Notes under the pieces: generated by a model
What the model was told of the DNA's origin: nothing
What the model saw: the letters and a program-made list of their open reading frames with translations, nothing else
The model's database searches: none
Shown: positions 1 to 8,021 of the stretch, one piece after another
Numbering within the stretch: the stretch's first letter is position 1
How the letters are laid out: each line of letters starts with the position of its first letter
NCBI RefSeq assembly: GCF_026072635.1
Contig: NZ_AP023081.1
Span: forward strand, 3,778,501-3,842,500
DNA from: Pseudomonas solani
GTDB lineage: Bacteria > Pseudomonadota > Gammaproteobacteria > Pseudomonadales > Pseudomonadaceae
Length of the DNA: 64,000 bases
Reading direction: 5' to 3'
Made by a program: the position numbers and the translations under genes

Positions 1-375
1 AGTTGATCACCGCCTTCCTGATGCGCGCCGGGCTCTGGCCGAGGGCGAGCAGGGCGGCGACGCCCCCCAGGAGAAGGACGAGAGGTAGTCCGCCTGGTAG
101 TGCTCGATGAGCTCGAGGAGGATTTCCGCCTCGGTTTCCTTGGTGATCGGCCGGCTGTGGTCGTTGTGGGGCTTGGACCGGCCGGCGTAGGGCTGGTCGT
201 AGAGCACCACGTTGAACTGCGGTTGCAGGTATTTCACCGTCTGCGCGAACGAGGCTGTAGTGGCCAGCGAGCCGTTGACCAGAATGATGGTGCGGCTGGC
301 TTGAGGGTTGCCGTAGAACTCCGTGTGTACCTTGTACTTCCTGTCGATCGTGACGACCTGGGTCTGTGGCCTCAT
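1..375 (-). pseudogene. rhlA: RhlA-like 3-(3-hydroxyacyl)acyl transferase (alpha/beta hydrolase fold), frameshifted and cut by the window edge
   Basis: The protein starts at the ATG at 375 (reverse strand) behind a strong AGGAGG at 381-386. It matches the N-terminal region I remember for P. aeruginosa RhlA, the enzyme that makes the hydroxyacyl dimer used for rhamnolipids: a VNGS(L)ATTASF segment, then VVLYDQPYAGRS, then the nucleophile elbow SWG. Directly after SWG the frame is lost at a run of six G (plus-strand C run near 74-79) and ends at a stop at 7-9. Adding one G restores a GGVAALLALGQSPARIRKAV continuation, the expected elbow and helix, to the window edge. The gene is therefore either a real -1 frameshift or a homopolymer consensus error. 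An RhlB rhamnosyltransferase is not visible. The family assignment is fairly sure; the biological status is not. Confidence 0.7.
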
Positions 376-858
376 GTCGTTTCCTCCTGGCGCAAGTGGG
401 TCGTGCGGACGAGGCAGGCCTCGTTCGCGGAGCATTCGGGCAGTCAGATAAACGCCTGGAGATGACAAGAGAATGTCAGGCGGTTTTTATTGGAATTTAT
501 TTATTTTTCAGTAACTTAGGTCGAAAAAGAGCAGGACATCCAGCGCCCTTGGAGGGGCCGGAGCTGCGCTTTGACCAGGCAGGAAACCTATGTCGGCGGG
601 TGAGCGCCGGGGTGTTGCGGATCGCTTGGAAGGCTGTGGTGACTCATGGGTCACACTCTGACCTTCGGTTTGGATTCAAGCAGAGGTCAGTTACCCCTGC
701 AAGCGCGAATCAGCACTTTTTCCGTGCAGCCCGTCGGGTGATGAAGAAAAGGCTGCCGCTCTGTTTCGCGCCTTGCCACCGGATGGTCATCTCCGATGTT
801 CCTCAGAGGAGAGGGGAGGGGAGAAGTTGCAGTCGATTAGGCGCCGGCCGTCGGTCCC
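376..858. other. Intergenic region with AT-rich block and two inverted repeats
   Basis: No convincing gene. An AT-rich stretch at 480-530 could be the rhlA-like promoter region. A GTGAC-N6-GTCAC inverted repeat lies at 639-654, and CTGACCT (658-664) pairs with AGGTCAG (684-690). I cannot recognise a las/rhl (lux-type) box. The longer reading frames here have no ribosome site and unusual composition. Confidence 0.4.
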
Positions 859-1551
859 TTAGAAGAGCTCGATCTCGTCCGCGCTCAGGGCGCGGTACTG
901 GCCGGGCTGCAGGGCCGGGTCGAGGTGCAGCTCGCCCATGCTTTCGCGGTGCAGGCGCAGCACCTTGTTCTGGAAGTGGCCGAACATGCGCTTGACCTGG
1001 TGGTAGCGGCCTTCGTGCAGGGTCAGCCGGGCGGTGCGAGGGGCGAGGATCTCCAACTGCGCGGGGAGGGTGGTGAGGCCCTCGTAGGCGAAGTAGAGGC
1101 CACGGGCGAAGGTCTCGATGCAGGCCGGGTCGATCACCTGCTCGGTTTCCACGGTGTAGACCTTGGGCTGCTTGGTCTGCGGCAGGGTGAGGCGGCGCGA
1201 CCAGAGGCCGTCGTTGGTGATCAGCAGCAGGCCGGTGGTCGTCAGGTCGAGGCGCCCTGCCAGGTGCAGCTCATGCTTGTCGGGCTCGTCCAGCAGGTCG
1301 AGCACCGTGGGGTGTTCGGGGTGCTCGGTGGCGCTGACCCAGCCGGCCGGCTTGTGCAGCATGAAGTAGCGCGCCGGCTTGCCGGGCTGTACTTCGCGCT
1401 CGCCGAGGGTGACGCGGTCGAACACCCGCACTTCGAGGCTGCCGTTGGTGACCACGGCGCCGTTGACCCGCACGCGCCCCGTGGCCAGTTGCAGGCGCGC
1501 GGCCTGGCGGTTGAGGTCGGGGAGGTTGCCGAGCAGGCGGTCGAGGCGCAT
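859..1551 (-). CDS. rsuA: Ribosomal small subunit (16S rRNA) pseudouridine synthase, RsuA family
   Basis: A 230-residue protein that isomerises a uridine in 16S rRNA (U516 in E. coli). It starts with the S4 RNA-binding domain (MRLDRLLGNLPDLNR, residues 1-60), followed by the catalytic domain with the family motif GRLDLTTTGLLL, whose Asp is the catalytic nucleophile, and a C-terminal GRYHQVKRMFG motif typical of RsuA/RluB/E/F. The start at 1551 is chosen because it begins the S4 domain and because its ATG overlaps the stop of the upstream cysteine-rich gene (TGATG), implying translational coupling. An upstream in-frame start would add a basic, proline-rich stretch unlike the family. Confidence 0.88.
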   Translation of the reverse strand: MRLDRLLGNLPDLNRQAARLQLATGRVRVNGAVVTNGSLEVRVFDRVTLGEREVQPGKPARYFMLHKPAGWVSATEHPEHPTVLDLLDEPDKHELHLAGRLDLTTTGLLLITNDGLWSRRLTLPQTKQPKVYTVETEQVIDPACIETFARGLYFAYEGLTTLPAQLEILAPRTARLTLHEGRYHQVKRMFGHFQNKVLRLHRESMGELHLDPALQPGQYRALSADEIELF

Positions 1552-1757
1552 CAGGTGGGGTCTTCGGGGGGCAGCAGGCGGGCGCAGCGGGGGCAGAGGC
1601 AGGCCTTGCCCTGGGCGTCCAGCGGGATGCGACGCAGGGCTTCGGGGGCGATCGGCGTGCTGAAGCACCAGCAGGGCTGGCCGTTGGCGGCTTCCTCGGC
1701 ACAGTCGTTGGCCAGGCCGCAGAGCGTGCAGCGCGAAGGATCGGGGGCCTGGTTCAT
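1551..1757 (-). CDS. Cysteine-rich CWC family protein
   Basis: A 68-residue small protein with eight cysteines, including CTLC (10-13), the CWC signature (29-31) and a terminal CLCPRC cluster (53-58), spaced like a zinc-binding knuckle. This is the pattern of the cysteine-rich CWC family, whose function is unknown. The ATG at 1757 is preferred over a longer form starting at 1817. The stop codon overlaps the rsuA start (TGATG), so the two are probably made from one message. The pairing with a pseudouridine synthase is suggestive of an rRNA-related role but that is only inference. Confidence 0.75.
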   Translation of the reverse strand: MNQAPDPSRCTLCGLANDCAEEAANGQPCWCFSTPIAPEALRRIPLDAQGKACLCPRCARLLPPEDPT

Positions 1758-2074
1758 GCCGGTAGCGGGAGCCGTGGAAAAGGTCGCTAGGGTGCAGCGT
1801 GCTGGCAGCCGATGCAAGCCGCGCAGGATGGCCGTTGACCGATAAGCGGCGGCGCCCGGTGCAGCGCCCGTCGCAGAGCCTCCCGAGTGGGCGGAGCAGG
1901 GCGCCGGTCGGAAGAATTTGTGGGTCCCTGTGAATGACCTAGCAGCGAATTAGTAGCGCAGAGAGTAAGATTTTCGGCATTGTGCGCATCTTCGTCGGCA
2001 TCGCCCGATGAACGCGTAAGAAATTCCAGTTGTCTACGGACTATCGCCACCTACTCAGCGGAACAGAGACCCAC
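1758..2074. other. Divergent intergenic region between the CWC gene and pcs
   Basis: About 320 bases carrying the promoters of two divergent genes. I see no RNA gene, no clear operator and no coding sequence with a ribosome-binding site. Confidence 0.35.
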
Positions 2075-2797
2075 GTGTCCACACAAATCAATACGGTCAA
2101 CAAAGCCAAGGCCTGGTCTGCACATGGCGTCACCGCCACCGGAGTGGTGCTGGCGCTGATGGCCATCCTCGCCCTCTTCGACAACCAGCCCCGCGACTGC
2201 CTGCTTTGGCTCGGCGCGGCCCTGCTGGTAGACGGCCTGGACGGCAGCTTCGCGCGCAAGGTCCAGACCAGCACCATGCTGCCGAACTTCGATGGCTCGA
2301 CCCTCGACCTGGTCATCGACTACCTGACCTACGTATTCATCCCCGCGCTCTTCATCTACCGCTACGTGCCGCTGCCGGACTACACCGTGCTGCCCACCGT
2401 GAGCCTGATCCTGGTGTCGTCGCTGTTCTGCTTCTGCAACCTGAACATGAAGAGCAGCGACAACTACTTCGTCGGCTTCCCCGCCGCCTGGAACGTGGTC
2501 GCGCTGTACCTCTACCTCATCGACCTGCCGCCGGTGGCGAGCTTCGCGATCATCTGCGTGCTGGCTGCGCTGACCCTGACCAAGCTGAAGTTCCTGCACC
2601 CCTTCCGCGTGCGCAAGCTGATGCCGCTGAACATCACCGTGACCTTCGTGTGGATGCTCAGCAGCATGTTCCTGATCATCCAGTACCCCGACCTGAAATC
2701 CATGATGGTCGCGCTCTGGGGCCTGTCCTCGGCCTACTTCGTCGGCGTGTGCCTGTGGCGCAGCCTGATGGACTGGAGCGGCAAGCTGCGCGCCTGA
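2075..2797 (+). CDS. pcs: Phosphatidylcholine synthase (CDP-diacylglycerol:choline)
   Basis: An integral membrane enzyme that condenses CDP-diacylglycerol with choline to make phosphatidylcholine. The CDP-alcohol phosphotransferase signature is present in the Pcs-specific spacing: DG-x2-AR-x12-G-x3-D-x3-D (DGSFAR ... FDGSTLDLVID, roughly residues 55-82). About seven to eight hydrophobic helices cover the rest. The GTG at 2075 gives 240 residues, the usual family length; a TTG at 2030 would add 15 residues. Neither start has a perfect ribosome site. A strong terminator follows at 2818. The gene is single and faces away from the CWC/rsuA pair. Confidence 0.88.
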   Translation: MSTQINTVNKAKAWSAHGVTATGVVLALMAILALFDNQPRDCLLWLGAALLVDGLDGSFARKVQTSTMLPNFDGSTLDLVIDYLTYVFIPALFIYRYVPLPDYTVLPTVSLILVSSLFCFCNLNMKSSDNYFVGFPAAWNVVALYLYLIDLPPVASFAIICVLAALTLTKLKFLHPFRVRKLMPLNITVTFVWMLSSMFLIIQYPDLKSMMVALWGLSSAYFVGVCLWRSLMDWSGKLRA

Positions 2798-2817
2798 TCC
2801 GTGCCTGTTGCACAAGA

Positions 2818-2842
2818 GCCCGTCCCCGCGACGGGCTTTTTT
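2818..2842 (+). terminator. Rho-independent terminator after pcs
   Basis: Perfect 7-bp stem GCCCGTC / GACGGGC (2818-2824, 2830-2836) with a 5-base loop, followed by six T. Confidence 0.9.
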
Positions 2843-2929
2843 GTGGGCGCGACGAGCCGGGGGCGCATGGCCGGCCGGGCGACTTGCCTATATCCTTCAC
2901 GCCTTTCCCACCCGCAGGACCCTTTCCAG

Positions 2930-3466
2930 ATGAAAACGCAGCTGATCGAACTCATCACCAAAATCAGCTCGGGCTGCATGTCGGCAGAAGAAATCGACAC
3001 GATCGCCGACGAAGCCAGCCAAGCCTTCGCCGATCCCGAAGCCTTCCTCGCCGCCAACCCGGACATCAACTACGACGACAGCTTCACCATTCCCCTGGGC
3101 GAGTGGGTGGTGGTCGGCAGCCTGCCGGAAACCGTGCTCTTCCACGCCGACGACTACCCGGACCTGCTGCAGCAGATCATCGATTCCTTCGGCCCGGAGG
3201 TGACCTTCAACATCCAGCCCAAACAGCTGAAGAAGGTCGACCCGCTGCGCGCCATGCACCGCATCCAGGTGCAGCTCAGCGCCCTCTACCCGGAGAAGGG
3301 TGGCTATGTGCTGGTGGGCTTCAGCGACCCGATGGAAGACGACATCCTTCAGGCCGTGCTGGTCTACAAGCAGGACGTGGCCCGCGTGCTGGAACTGGCC
3401 GATGAGCTGCAGATCGACGCCGTGGAAGTCTATGAATCCATGAAGGGCGCGCAGGACGACGATTGA
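2930..3466 (+). CDS. Conserved hypothetical protein, acidic, soluble
   Basis: A 178-residue acidic protein with no signal peptide or membrane segment. The start at 2930 (MKTQLIELIT) is chosen because the 43 residues encoded further upstream run through the pcs terminator and are compositionally unlike the rest. Its N-terminal 30 residues look helical, then comes an alpha/beta body ending in an acidic tail (GAQDDD). I recognise no catalytic motif. From memory a similar protein lies next to pcs in P. aeruginosa (PA3856/PA3857), so the neighbourhood may be conserved, but no function follows from that. Confidence 0.75.
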   Translation: MKTQLIELITKISSGCMSAEEIDTIADEASQAFADPEAFLAANPDINYDDSFTIPLGEWVVVGSLPETVLFHADDYPDLLQQIIDSFGPEVTFNIQPKQLKKVDPLRAMHRIQVQLSALYPEKGGYVLVGFSDPMEDDILQAVLVYKQDVARVLELADELQIDAVEVYESMKGAQDDD

Positions 3467-3481
3467 GTCCGGATGCTTGTC

Positions 3482-3620
3482 TGTAGGAGCGAATTCATTC
3501 GCGATCGGGCCTGTGCCTAGTGCCATCGCGGTTGAAACCGCTCCCACAAGAGCAGGGCGAGTCCAGGCTGTGGAGAGGGTCGCTCTGCGGCTCCGGGCGA
3601 ATGAATTCGCCCCTGCAGGT
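3482..3620. repeat. Pseudomonas REP-like palindromic element cluster
   Basis: Begins with GTAGGAGCGAATTCATTCGC, contains a GCGGTTGAAACCGCTCCCAC arm in the middle and ends with GGGCGAATGAATTCGCCCCT. The outer arms are inverted copies of each other. The same modules recur at 7808-7973 and, with a different inner arm, at 12451, 23035 and 59404. They lie only between genes. Confidence 0.8.
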
Positions 3621-4054
3621 CGTGCGCACCCTCTTCGCTCTTTGTTTAGCGCCGGCTGAACAATAGATAGGAAAAACTGGATTTTAAGCACCCTTGGCGG
3701 CGTGCGAGGCTCGTGCCATTCCATATCCAGGCGTTCCACAATGGGTTTTCCCCCGTCACTGATTGCACCACCCGAGCCCCTCGCCGCACCGGCGGGGCAC
3801 AGGCTGCGGTGCGAGCGCCGGTGGCCGGGGCAACCCAGCGTCTCCCTTCCCCTCGAACTGGCCTTCTGGGCCCTCTGGCACTGCCGCCACGCGCGCCCGC
3901 CGGACGCTGCTCCCTTCTGATCGCCGGCCGGTTCCCGCTGCGGAAACTGGCCTACCTTGATGACGATCCGTTCCCGAACGCACGGCTGCACAGTGTTTGC
4001 ATGGCCTTGCCCGGGATCATCACCTGCGCCCGTCGCGGCGCTGAAGAGAGCCAG
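3621..4054. other. Intergenic region upstream of the glutamine synthetase family gene
   Basis: An AT-richer stretch around 3655-3690 may hold the promoter. The remainder is GC-rich. It stays open in the frame of the next gene, but the residues encoded there do not resemble the family, so I treat it as non-coding leader. Confidence 0.4.
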
Positions 4055-5419
4055 ATGAAATTCGCCACAGAGCAGGAAGCCCGAGACTTTCTCGACCAGA
4101 ACCCCGATATCGACGCCTTCGAGCTGTTCATCCTCGACGCCAACGGCGTGCCACGGGGCAAGCTGCTGCACCGCGATGAGCTGCTCGCCGTGTACCAGAG
4201 CGGCCGGCCGCTGCCGAGCACCATCCTCGGCCTCACCCTCAATGGCGACGATGTGGAGAACTCCGGCCTGGTCTGGGACGTGGGCGACATCGACTGCCGC
4301 GCCTACCCGCTGGCCGGCAGCCTGGTGCGCATGCCCTGGCGCCGCATGCCCACCGCCGCCGTGCAGGTCAGCATGCACCCGAGCGAGGGCATGCCCGCCG
4401 CCATCGCCGACCCGCGCCATGTGCTGATCGAGGTGATCGAGCGCCTCAAGGCCGATGGCTTCCACCCGGTGATGGCCTGCGAGCTGGAGTTCTACCTGCT
4501 GGACCAGAAGCCCGATGCCCAGGGCCGCCCGCAACCGGCACTGGATGGCGACGGCCGCCGCCCGCGCACCACCCAGGTCTACGGCCTGCGCGAGCTAGAG
4601 CAGATCGAGCCCTTCCTTGCCGACCTCTATGCGGCCTGCAAGGCCCAGGGCATTCCCGCCCGTACTGCCATTTCCGAATACGCGCCGGGCCAGGTGGAAA
4701 TCACCCTGGAACACGGCGACGCGCTGGAGGCCATGGACCAGGCCGTGCGCTACAAGCGCCTGGTCAAGGGCGTGGCCAATGCCCACGGCATGCAGGCCTG
4801 CTTCATGGCCAAGCCCTTCGATCACCTGGCCGGCACCGGCATGCACATGCACGTCAGCCTGGCCGATGCGCAAGGCCGCAACCTGTTCGCCAGCGAAGAC
4901 CCGGCCGGTACCCCGCAACTGCGCCTGGCCGTGGGCGGCATGCTCGCCTCCCTGCTGGATTCGCTGCTGCTGTTCTGCCCCAACGCCAACTCCTACCGCC
5001 GCTTCCAGGCCAACAGCTACGCGCCCCTGGCGCCCACCTGGGGTGTGGATAACCGCACCGTCAGCCTGCGCGTGCCCGGCGGACCGGCCTACACCCGCCA
5101 CATCGAGCACCGCATCTGCGGCGCCGACGCCAACCCCTACCTGGCGGCGGCCGCCATCCTCGCCGCCATCCACCGCGGCATCCGCGACGAGATCGACCCG
5201 GGCGAGCCGGTGGAAGGCAACGGTTATGCACAGGCCAAGGAATTGCTGCCCACCGACTGGCTCACCGCGTTGCAGGCCCTGGAGAACTCCAGCTGGGCGC
5301 GCGAGGCCCTGGGGCCGGAGTTCCTCGGCGTCTACCTCGCGGTGAAGCGCGCCGAGTACCGCCAGTTCATGGCCGAAGTGGGTGAGCAGGACTGGCGCTG
5401 GTACCTCAACCAGGCCTGA
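4055..5419 (+). CDS. Glutamine synthetase family protein, probable gamma-glutamylpolyamine synthetase
   Basis: A 454-residue enzyme of the glutamine synthetase fold: beta-grasp N-terminal domain, then the ATP/glutamate domain with NSYRRF..NSYAP.. and VDNRTVSLRVPGG, and ELEFYLL with the metal-binding glutamates. This short, non-adenylylated type is the PuuA/PauA/SpuI group that ligates glutamate to putrescine or other polyamines. The next gene, a PuuB-like FAD oxidase, supports a role in gamma-glutamylated polyamine catabolism. Start at 4055 follows GAAGAGAG; an in-frame ATG 342 bases upstream would add a non-homologous extension. Which amine is used cannot be read from the sequence. Confidence 0.85.
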   Translation: MKFATEQEARDFLDQNPDIDAFELFILDANGVPRGKLLHRDELLAVYQSGRPLPSTILGLTLNGDDVENSGLVWDVGDIDCRAYPLAGSLVRMPWRRMPTAAVQVSMHPSEGMPAAIADPRHVLIEVIERLKADGFHPVMACELEFYLLDQKPDAQGRPQPALDGDGRRPRTTQVYGLRELEQIEPFLADLYAACKAQGIPARTAISEYAPGQVEITLEHGDALEAMDQAVRYKRLVKGVANAHGMQACFMAKPFDHLAGTGMHMHVSLADAQGRNLFASEDPAGTPQLRLAVGGMLASLLDSLLLFCPNANSYRRFQANSYAPLAPTWGVDNRTVSLRVPGGPAYTRHIEHRICGADANPYLAAAAILAAIHRGIRDEIDPGEPVEGNGYAQAKELLPTDWLTALQALENSSWAREALGPEFLGVYLAVKRAEYRQFMAEVGEQDWRWYLNQA

Positions 5420-5529
5420 TGCCCGGCCAAGCCGCCCCCGCGTGTGCGGGGCGACGGCTGTTCTGCTGCATCCAGCAGGTAAACCGAATTCGTACAGAGA
5501 GGGCCCCCGAGGGCCTCGCAGGAACCGAA

Positions 5530-6840
5530 ATGAATGTCGCATTGAAGACCACGCCCAGCGCCGAGCGCTGCGCCTCCTACTACACCGCCACCCTCAATTC
5601 CGAGACCGACTACCCCACCCTGCAGGGCACGGTGGAGGCTGACGTGGTGATCATCGGCGGCGGCTTCACCGGCGTCGCCACCGCCGTCGAGTTGGCCGAG
5701 CGCGGCCTCAAGGTCGCCCTGGTGGAGGCGAAGAAGATTGGCTGGGGCGCCACCGGGCGCAACGGCGGCCAGGTCACCGGCAGCCTCTCGGGCGACGCCG
5801 CCATGCGCAAGCAGATGCGCAAGCGCCTGGGCGAGGAGGTGGATGACTTCATCTGGCACCTGCGCTGGCGCGGCCACGCGATCATCAAGAACCGGGTGGA
5901 GAAGTACGGCATCGCCTGCGACCTCAAGCACGGCCACCTGCACGCGGCGATGAAGCCGGCCCATATCGACGAGCTGCGCGAATCCTTCGAGGAGGCCCAG
6001 CGCCGCGGCATGGGCGACGACGTGACCCTGCTCGACGCCGCCGGCGTGCGCCAGCACCTGGAAAGCGACCTGTACCTGGGCGCGCTGAAGAACACCCGCA
6101 ACATGCACCTGCACCCGCTCAACCTGTGCATCGGCGAAGCCCGTGCGGCAGAGAGCCTGGGGGCGATGATCTTCGAGCATTCCGAGGTGCTGGAGATCGT
6201 CCACGGCGAGCGCCCGGCGGTGGTCACCGCCCAGGGTCGCATCAACGCCCGCCAGGTGCTGCTGGCCGGCGACGTGTACCACAAGCTGGAGCCGAAGAAG
6301 CTCAAGGGCATGATCTTCCCAGCCATGGGCGGCATCGTCACCACCCGCCCGCTGGGCGAGCTGGCGGAGCGCATCAACCCCCAGGACCTGGCCGTCTACG
6401 ACTGCCGCTTCGTGCTCGACTACTACCGCCTCACCGCCGACAAGCGCCTGCTGCTGGGTGGCGGCGCCAACTACTCGGGGCGTGACTCGCGGGACATCGC
6501 CGGCGAGCTGCGCCCGGCCATCGAACGCACCTTCCCGGCGCTCAAGGGTATCGAGATCGACTACCAGTGGAGCTGCGCCATGGGCATCGTCATCAACCGC
6601 ATCCCGCAGCTGGGCAAGCTCTCGCCCAACGTCTGGTACTGCCAGGGCTACTCCGGCCACGGCATCGCCACCACCCACATCATGGGCGAGATCATGGCCC
6701 AGGCCATGACCGGCAGCCTCGGCCACTACGACACCTTCGCCGATTGCTCGCACATCAAGGTTCCCATGGGCGACGTCTTCGGCAACCCGATGCTGGCGGT
6801 GGGCATGTGGTACTACCAGATGCTGGAGAAGCTGCGCTAA
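5530..6840 (+). CDS. FAD-dependent oxidoreductase, gamma-glutamylputrescine oxidase-like (PuuB/PauB)
   Basis: A 436-residue DAO-family flavoprotein. The dinucleotide fold DVVIIGGGFTGVATAVELA starts near residue 39, and the GWGATGRNGGQV motif typical of PuuB-like oxidases follows. The C-terminal CQGYSGHGIATTHIMGE motif is the second FAD contact. It would oxidise gamma-glutamylputrescine to the aldehyde, releasing ammonia and peroxide, directly after the upstream ligase (110-base gap). Start at 5530 follows AGGAACC. Both genes probably share one transcript that ends at the weak hairpin at 6963. Confidence 0.85.
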   Translation: MNVALKTTPSAERCASYYTATLNSETDYPTLQGTVEADVVIIGGGFTGVATAVELAERGLKVALVEAKKIGWGATGRNGGQVTGSLSGDAAMRKQMRKRLGEEVDDFIWHLRWRGHAIIKNRVEKYGIACDLKHGHLHAAMKPAHIDELRESFEEAQRRGMGDDVTLLDAAGVRQHLESDLYLGALKNTRNMHLHPLNLCIGEARAAESLGAMIFEHSEVLEIVHGERPAVVTAQGRINARQVLLAGDVYHKLEPKKLKGMIFPAMGGIVTTRPLGELAERINPQDLAVYDCRFVLDYYRLTADKRLLLGGGANYSGRDSRDIAGELRPAIERTFPALKGIEIDYQWSCAMGIVINRIPQLGKLSPNVWYCQGYSGHGIATTHIMGEIMAQAMTGSLGHYDTFADCSHIKVPMGDVFGNPMLAVGMWYYQMLEKLR

Positions 6841-6962
6841 AGGCCGTCGTAGCGCGGGGTGTGCAGGGCGGTGCCTGCCGTATGGCTTCACCGAACTCGT
6901 GCTTGTTCCCTATCTTTCGGGGTATCGCCTTTCCTTCTCGAAGTCACGTATTCAGATGCTCG

Positions 6963-6986
6963 AAAAGCACTTTTAAGAGTGCTTTT
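6963..6986. terminator. Hairpin with T-rich 3' arm downstream of the PuuB-like gene
   Basis: AAAAGCACT and AGTGCTTTT form a perfect 9-bp stem around a 6-base loop. The stem is AT-rich, so it is a weak terminator at best, possibly bidirectional. The 310-base gap (6841-7150) holds nothing else I can name apart from the toxin-antitoxin promoter region. Confidence 0.5.
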
Positions 6987-7150
6987 GTCGGTGCTATTCT
7001 GCGAGTCCTCTCTGTTCGCACACATAACCTTGACCAAGACAGCTCGGCCACAGCAGAGAACCAGGCATTAGCTCAGCGAAGCTTGATGGTTCGGCCCTTG
7101 GAAATGAGCTCAGGCACCTTAGAAACGCAGATAGCGGAGAACAGGCAGAT

Positions 7151-7429
7151 ATGGCGATGACCTACGTGGTTTTGGCTGACATTGCGGCGTCAGTGACGGA
7201 ACTGAAAAAAGACCCCATGGGCACCATCCGTGAAGGTGGCGGCGAAACGGTCGTGATCCTCAATCGAAATGAACCGGCGTTCTATGCCGTGCCCCCTGCA
7301 CGCTACGAAGCCATGCTGGAACTGATTGACGATCTGCAACTGGCTGAAGCCGTGCGCGCTCGGGCTGGTGAACCTACTGTACGGGTAGATATCGATGACC
7401 TCATCGCGCAAGCCGGCGGAGCCGACTAA
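7151..7429 (+). CDS. Type II antitoxin, Phd/YefM (StbD-like) family
   Basis: A 92-residue protein with the Phd/YefM architecture: a short N-terminal DNA-binding part (ADIAASVTELKKDPMGTI), the conserved VVILNRNEPAFYAVPPARYEAML core and an acidic C-terminal tail that would wrap the toxin. The reading frame of the partner toxin overlaps its 3' end by 35 bases. GGAGAA lies upstream; an ATG two codons later (7157) is an alternative start. As in the family, it should neutralise the toxin and autorepress the pair. Confidence 0.88.
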   Translation: MAMTYVVLADIAASVTELKKDPMGTIREGGGETVVILNRNEPAFYAVPPARYEAMLELIDDLQLAEAVRARAGEPTVRVDIDDLIAQAGGAD

Positions 7430-7718
7430 GTACGACCTGGAGTTCAACGCTCAAGCGCTCAAGGAGTGGGGAAAGCTGGGGAAGACCATCCAGTTGCAGT
7501 TCGCCAGAAAGCTCAAGGAACGGCTCGACAACCCCCGAGTCGAGGCCGACAAGCTCCGGGATATGCCCAACTGCTACAAGATCAAGCTGCGTGCCATCGG
7601 CTATCGGCTGGTATATGAGGTGATCGACAGTCGCGTGGTTGTCACCGTGATCGCCGTGGGCAAGCGAGAGCGAAGCAAAGTCTATGGCGCTGCGACCAAG
7701 CGCTTGCAGGGCCCTTGA
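7395..7718 (+). CDS. Type II toxin, RelE/ParE family
   Basis: A 107-residue basic protein with the RelE/StbE fold: LEFNAQALKEWGKLGKTI, the FARKLKERLDNPRV helix, then CYKIKLRAIGYRLVYEVIDS and VVVTVIAVGKRERSKVY. The Arg/Lys/Tyr-rich C-terminal strands are the usual site for ribosome-dependent mRNA cleavage in RelE relatives. It overlaps the antitoxin gene by 35 bases in another frame, implying coupled translation. The pair sits alone between housekeeping genes and a palindrome cluster, with no transposase near it. Confidence 0.88.
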   Translation: MTSSRKPAEPTKYDLEFNAQALKEWGKLGKTIQLQFARKLKERLDNPRVEADKLRDMPNCYKIKLRAIGYRLVYEVIDSRVVVTVIAVGKRERSKVYGAATKRLQGP

Positions 7719-7807
7719 GCCGTTGCAGCACTGCGCCCAGGTGCTTCAACCTGGGTAACGGCATTCGTCAACGCCGCCGCTGAGGGGAGCAGAGTGCGGT
7801 GCGCCTT

Positions 7808-7973
7808 CTGTGGGAGCGGTTTCAACCGCGATTGGCCGCACACTGGGCCCCATCGCGAATGAATTCGCTCCCACGCTGGCGTTGAACCGGGGCCCCGATG
7901 CGTTGGGCCTCGCTGCGCTCGGCGCCAACCTACGGTGCTTCATGGCGCACCTGTAGGGGCGAATTCATTCGCC
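7808..7973. repeat. REP-like palindromic element cluster
   Basis: Contains TGGGAGCGGTTTCAACCGCG, GCGAATGAATTCGCTCCCAC, a GTTGGGCCTCGCTGCGCTC..CCAACCTACGG module and a final GTAGGGGCGAATTCATTCGC. The first, second and last modules are shared with 3482-3620; the GTTGGGCCTCGCTGC module recurs near 42535. The cluster separates the toxin-antitoxin pair from the convergent LuxR gene. Confidence 0.8.
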
Positions 7974-8021
7974 TGGGAGCGCGTAGCGGTCCCCATTGCG
8001 CAGCATGGATTTCGCTGTGCT

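Noticed and set aside
100..995. Reading frames on the plus strand opposite the rhlA-like gene and rsuA
   Set aside because: Composition is that of antisense high-GC frames and no family similarity is visible.
3713..4054. 114-residue N-terminal extension of the glutamine synthetase family gene
   Set aside because: In-frame but rich in Pro/Arg, no ribosome site at its start, and unlike the family; the ATG at 4055 fits the domain start.
6841..7150. Integron or attachment site before the toxin-antitoxin pair
   Set aside because: No integrase, attC-type core or direct repeats flanking the module were found.
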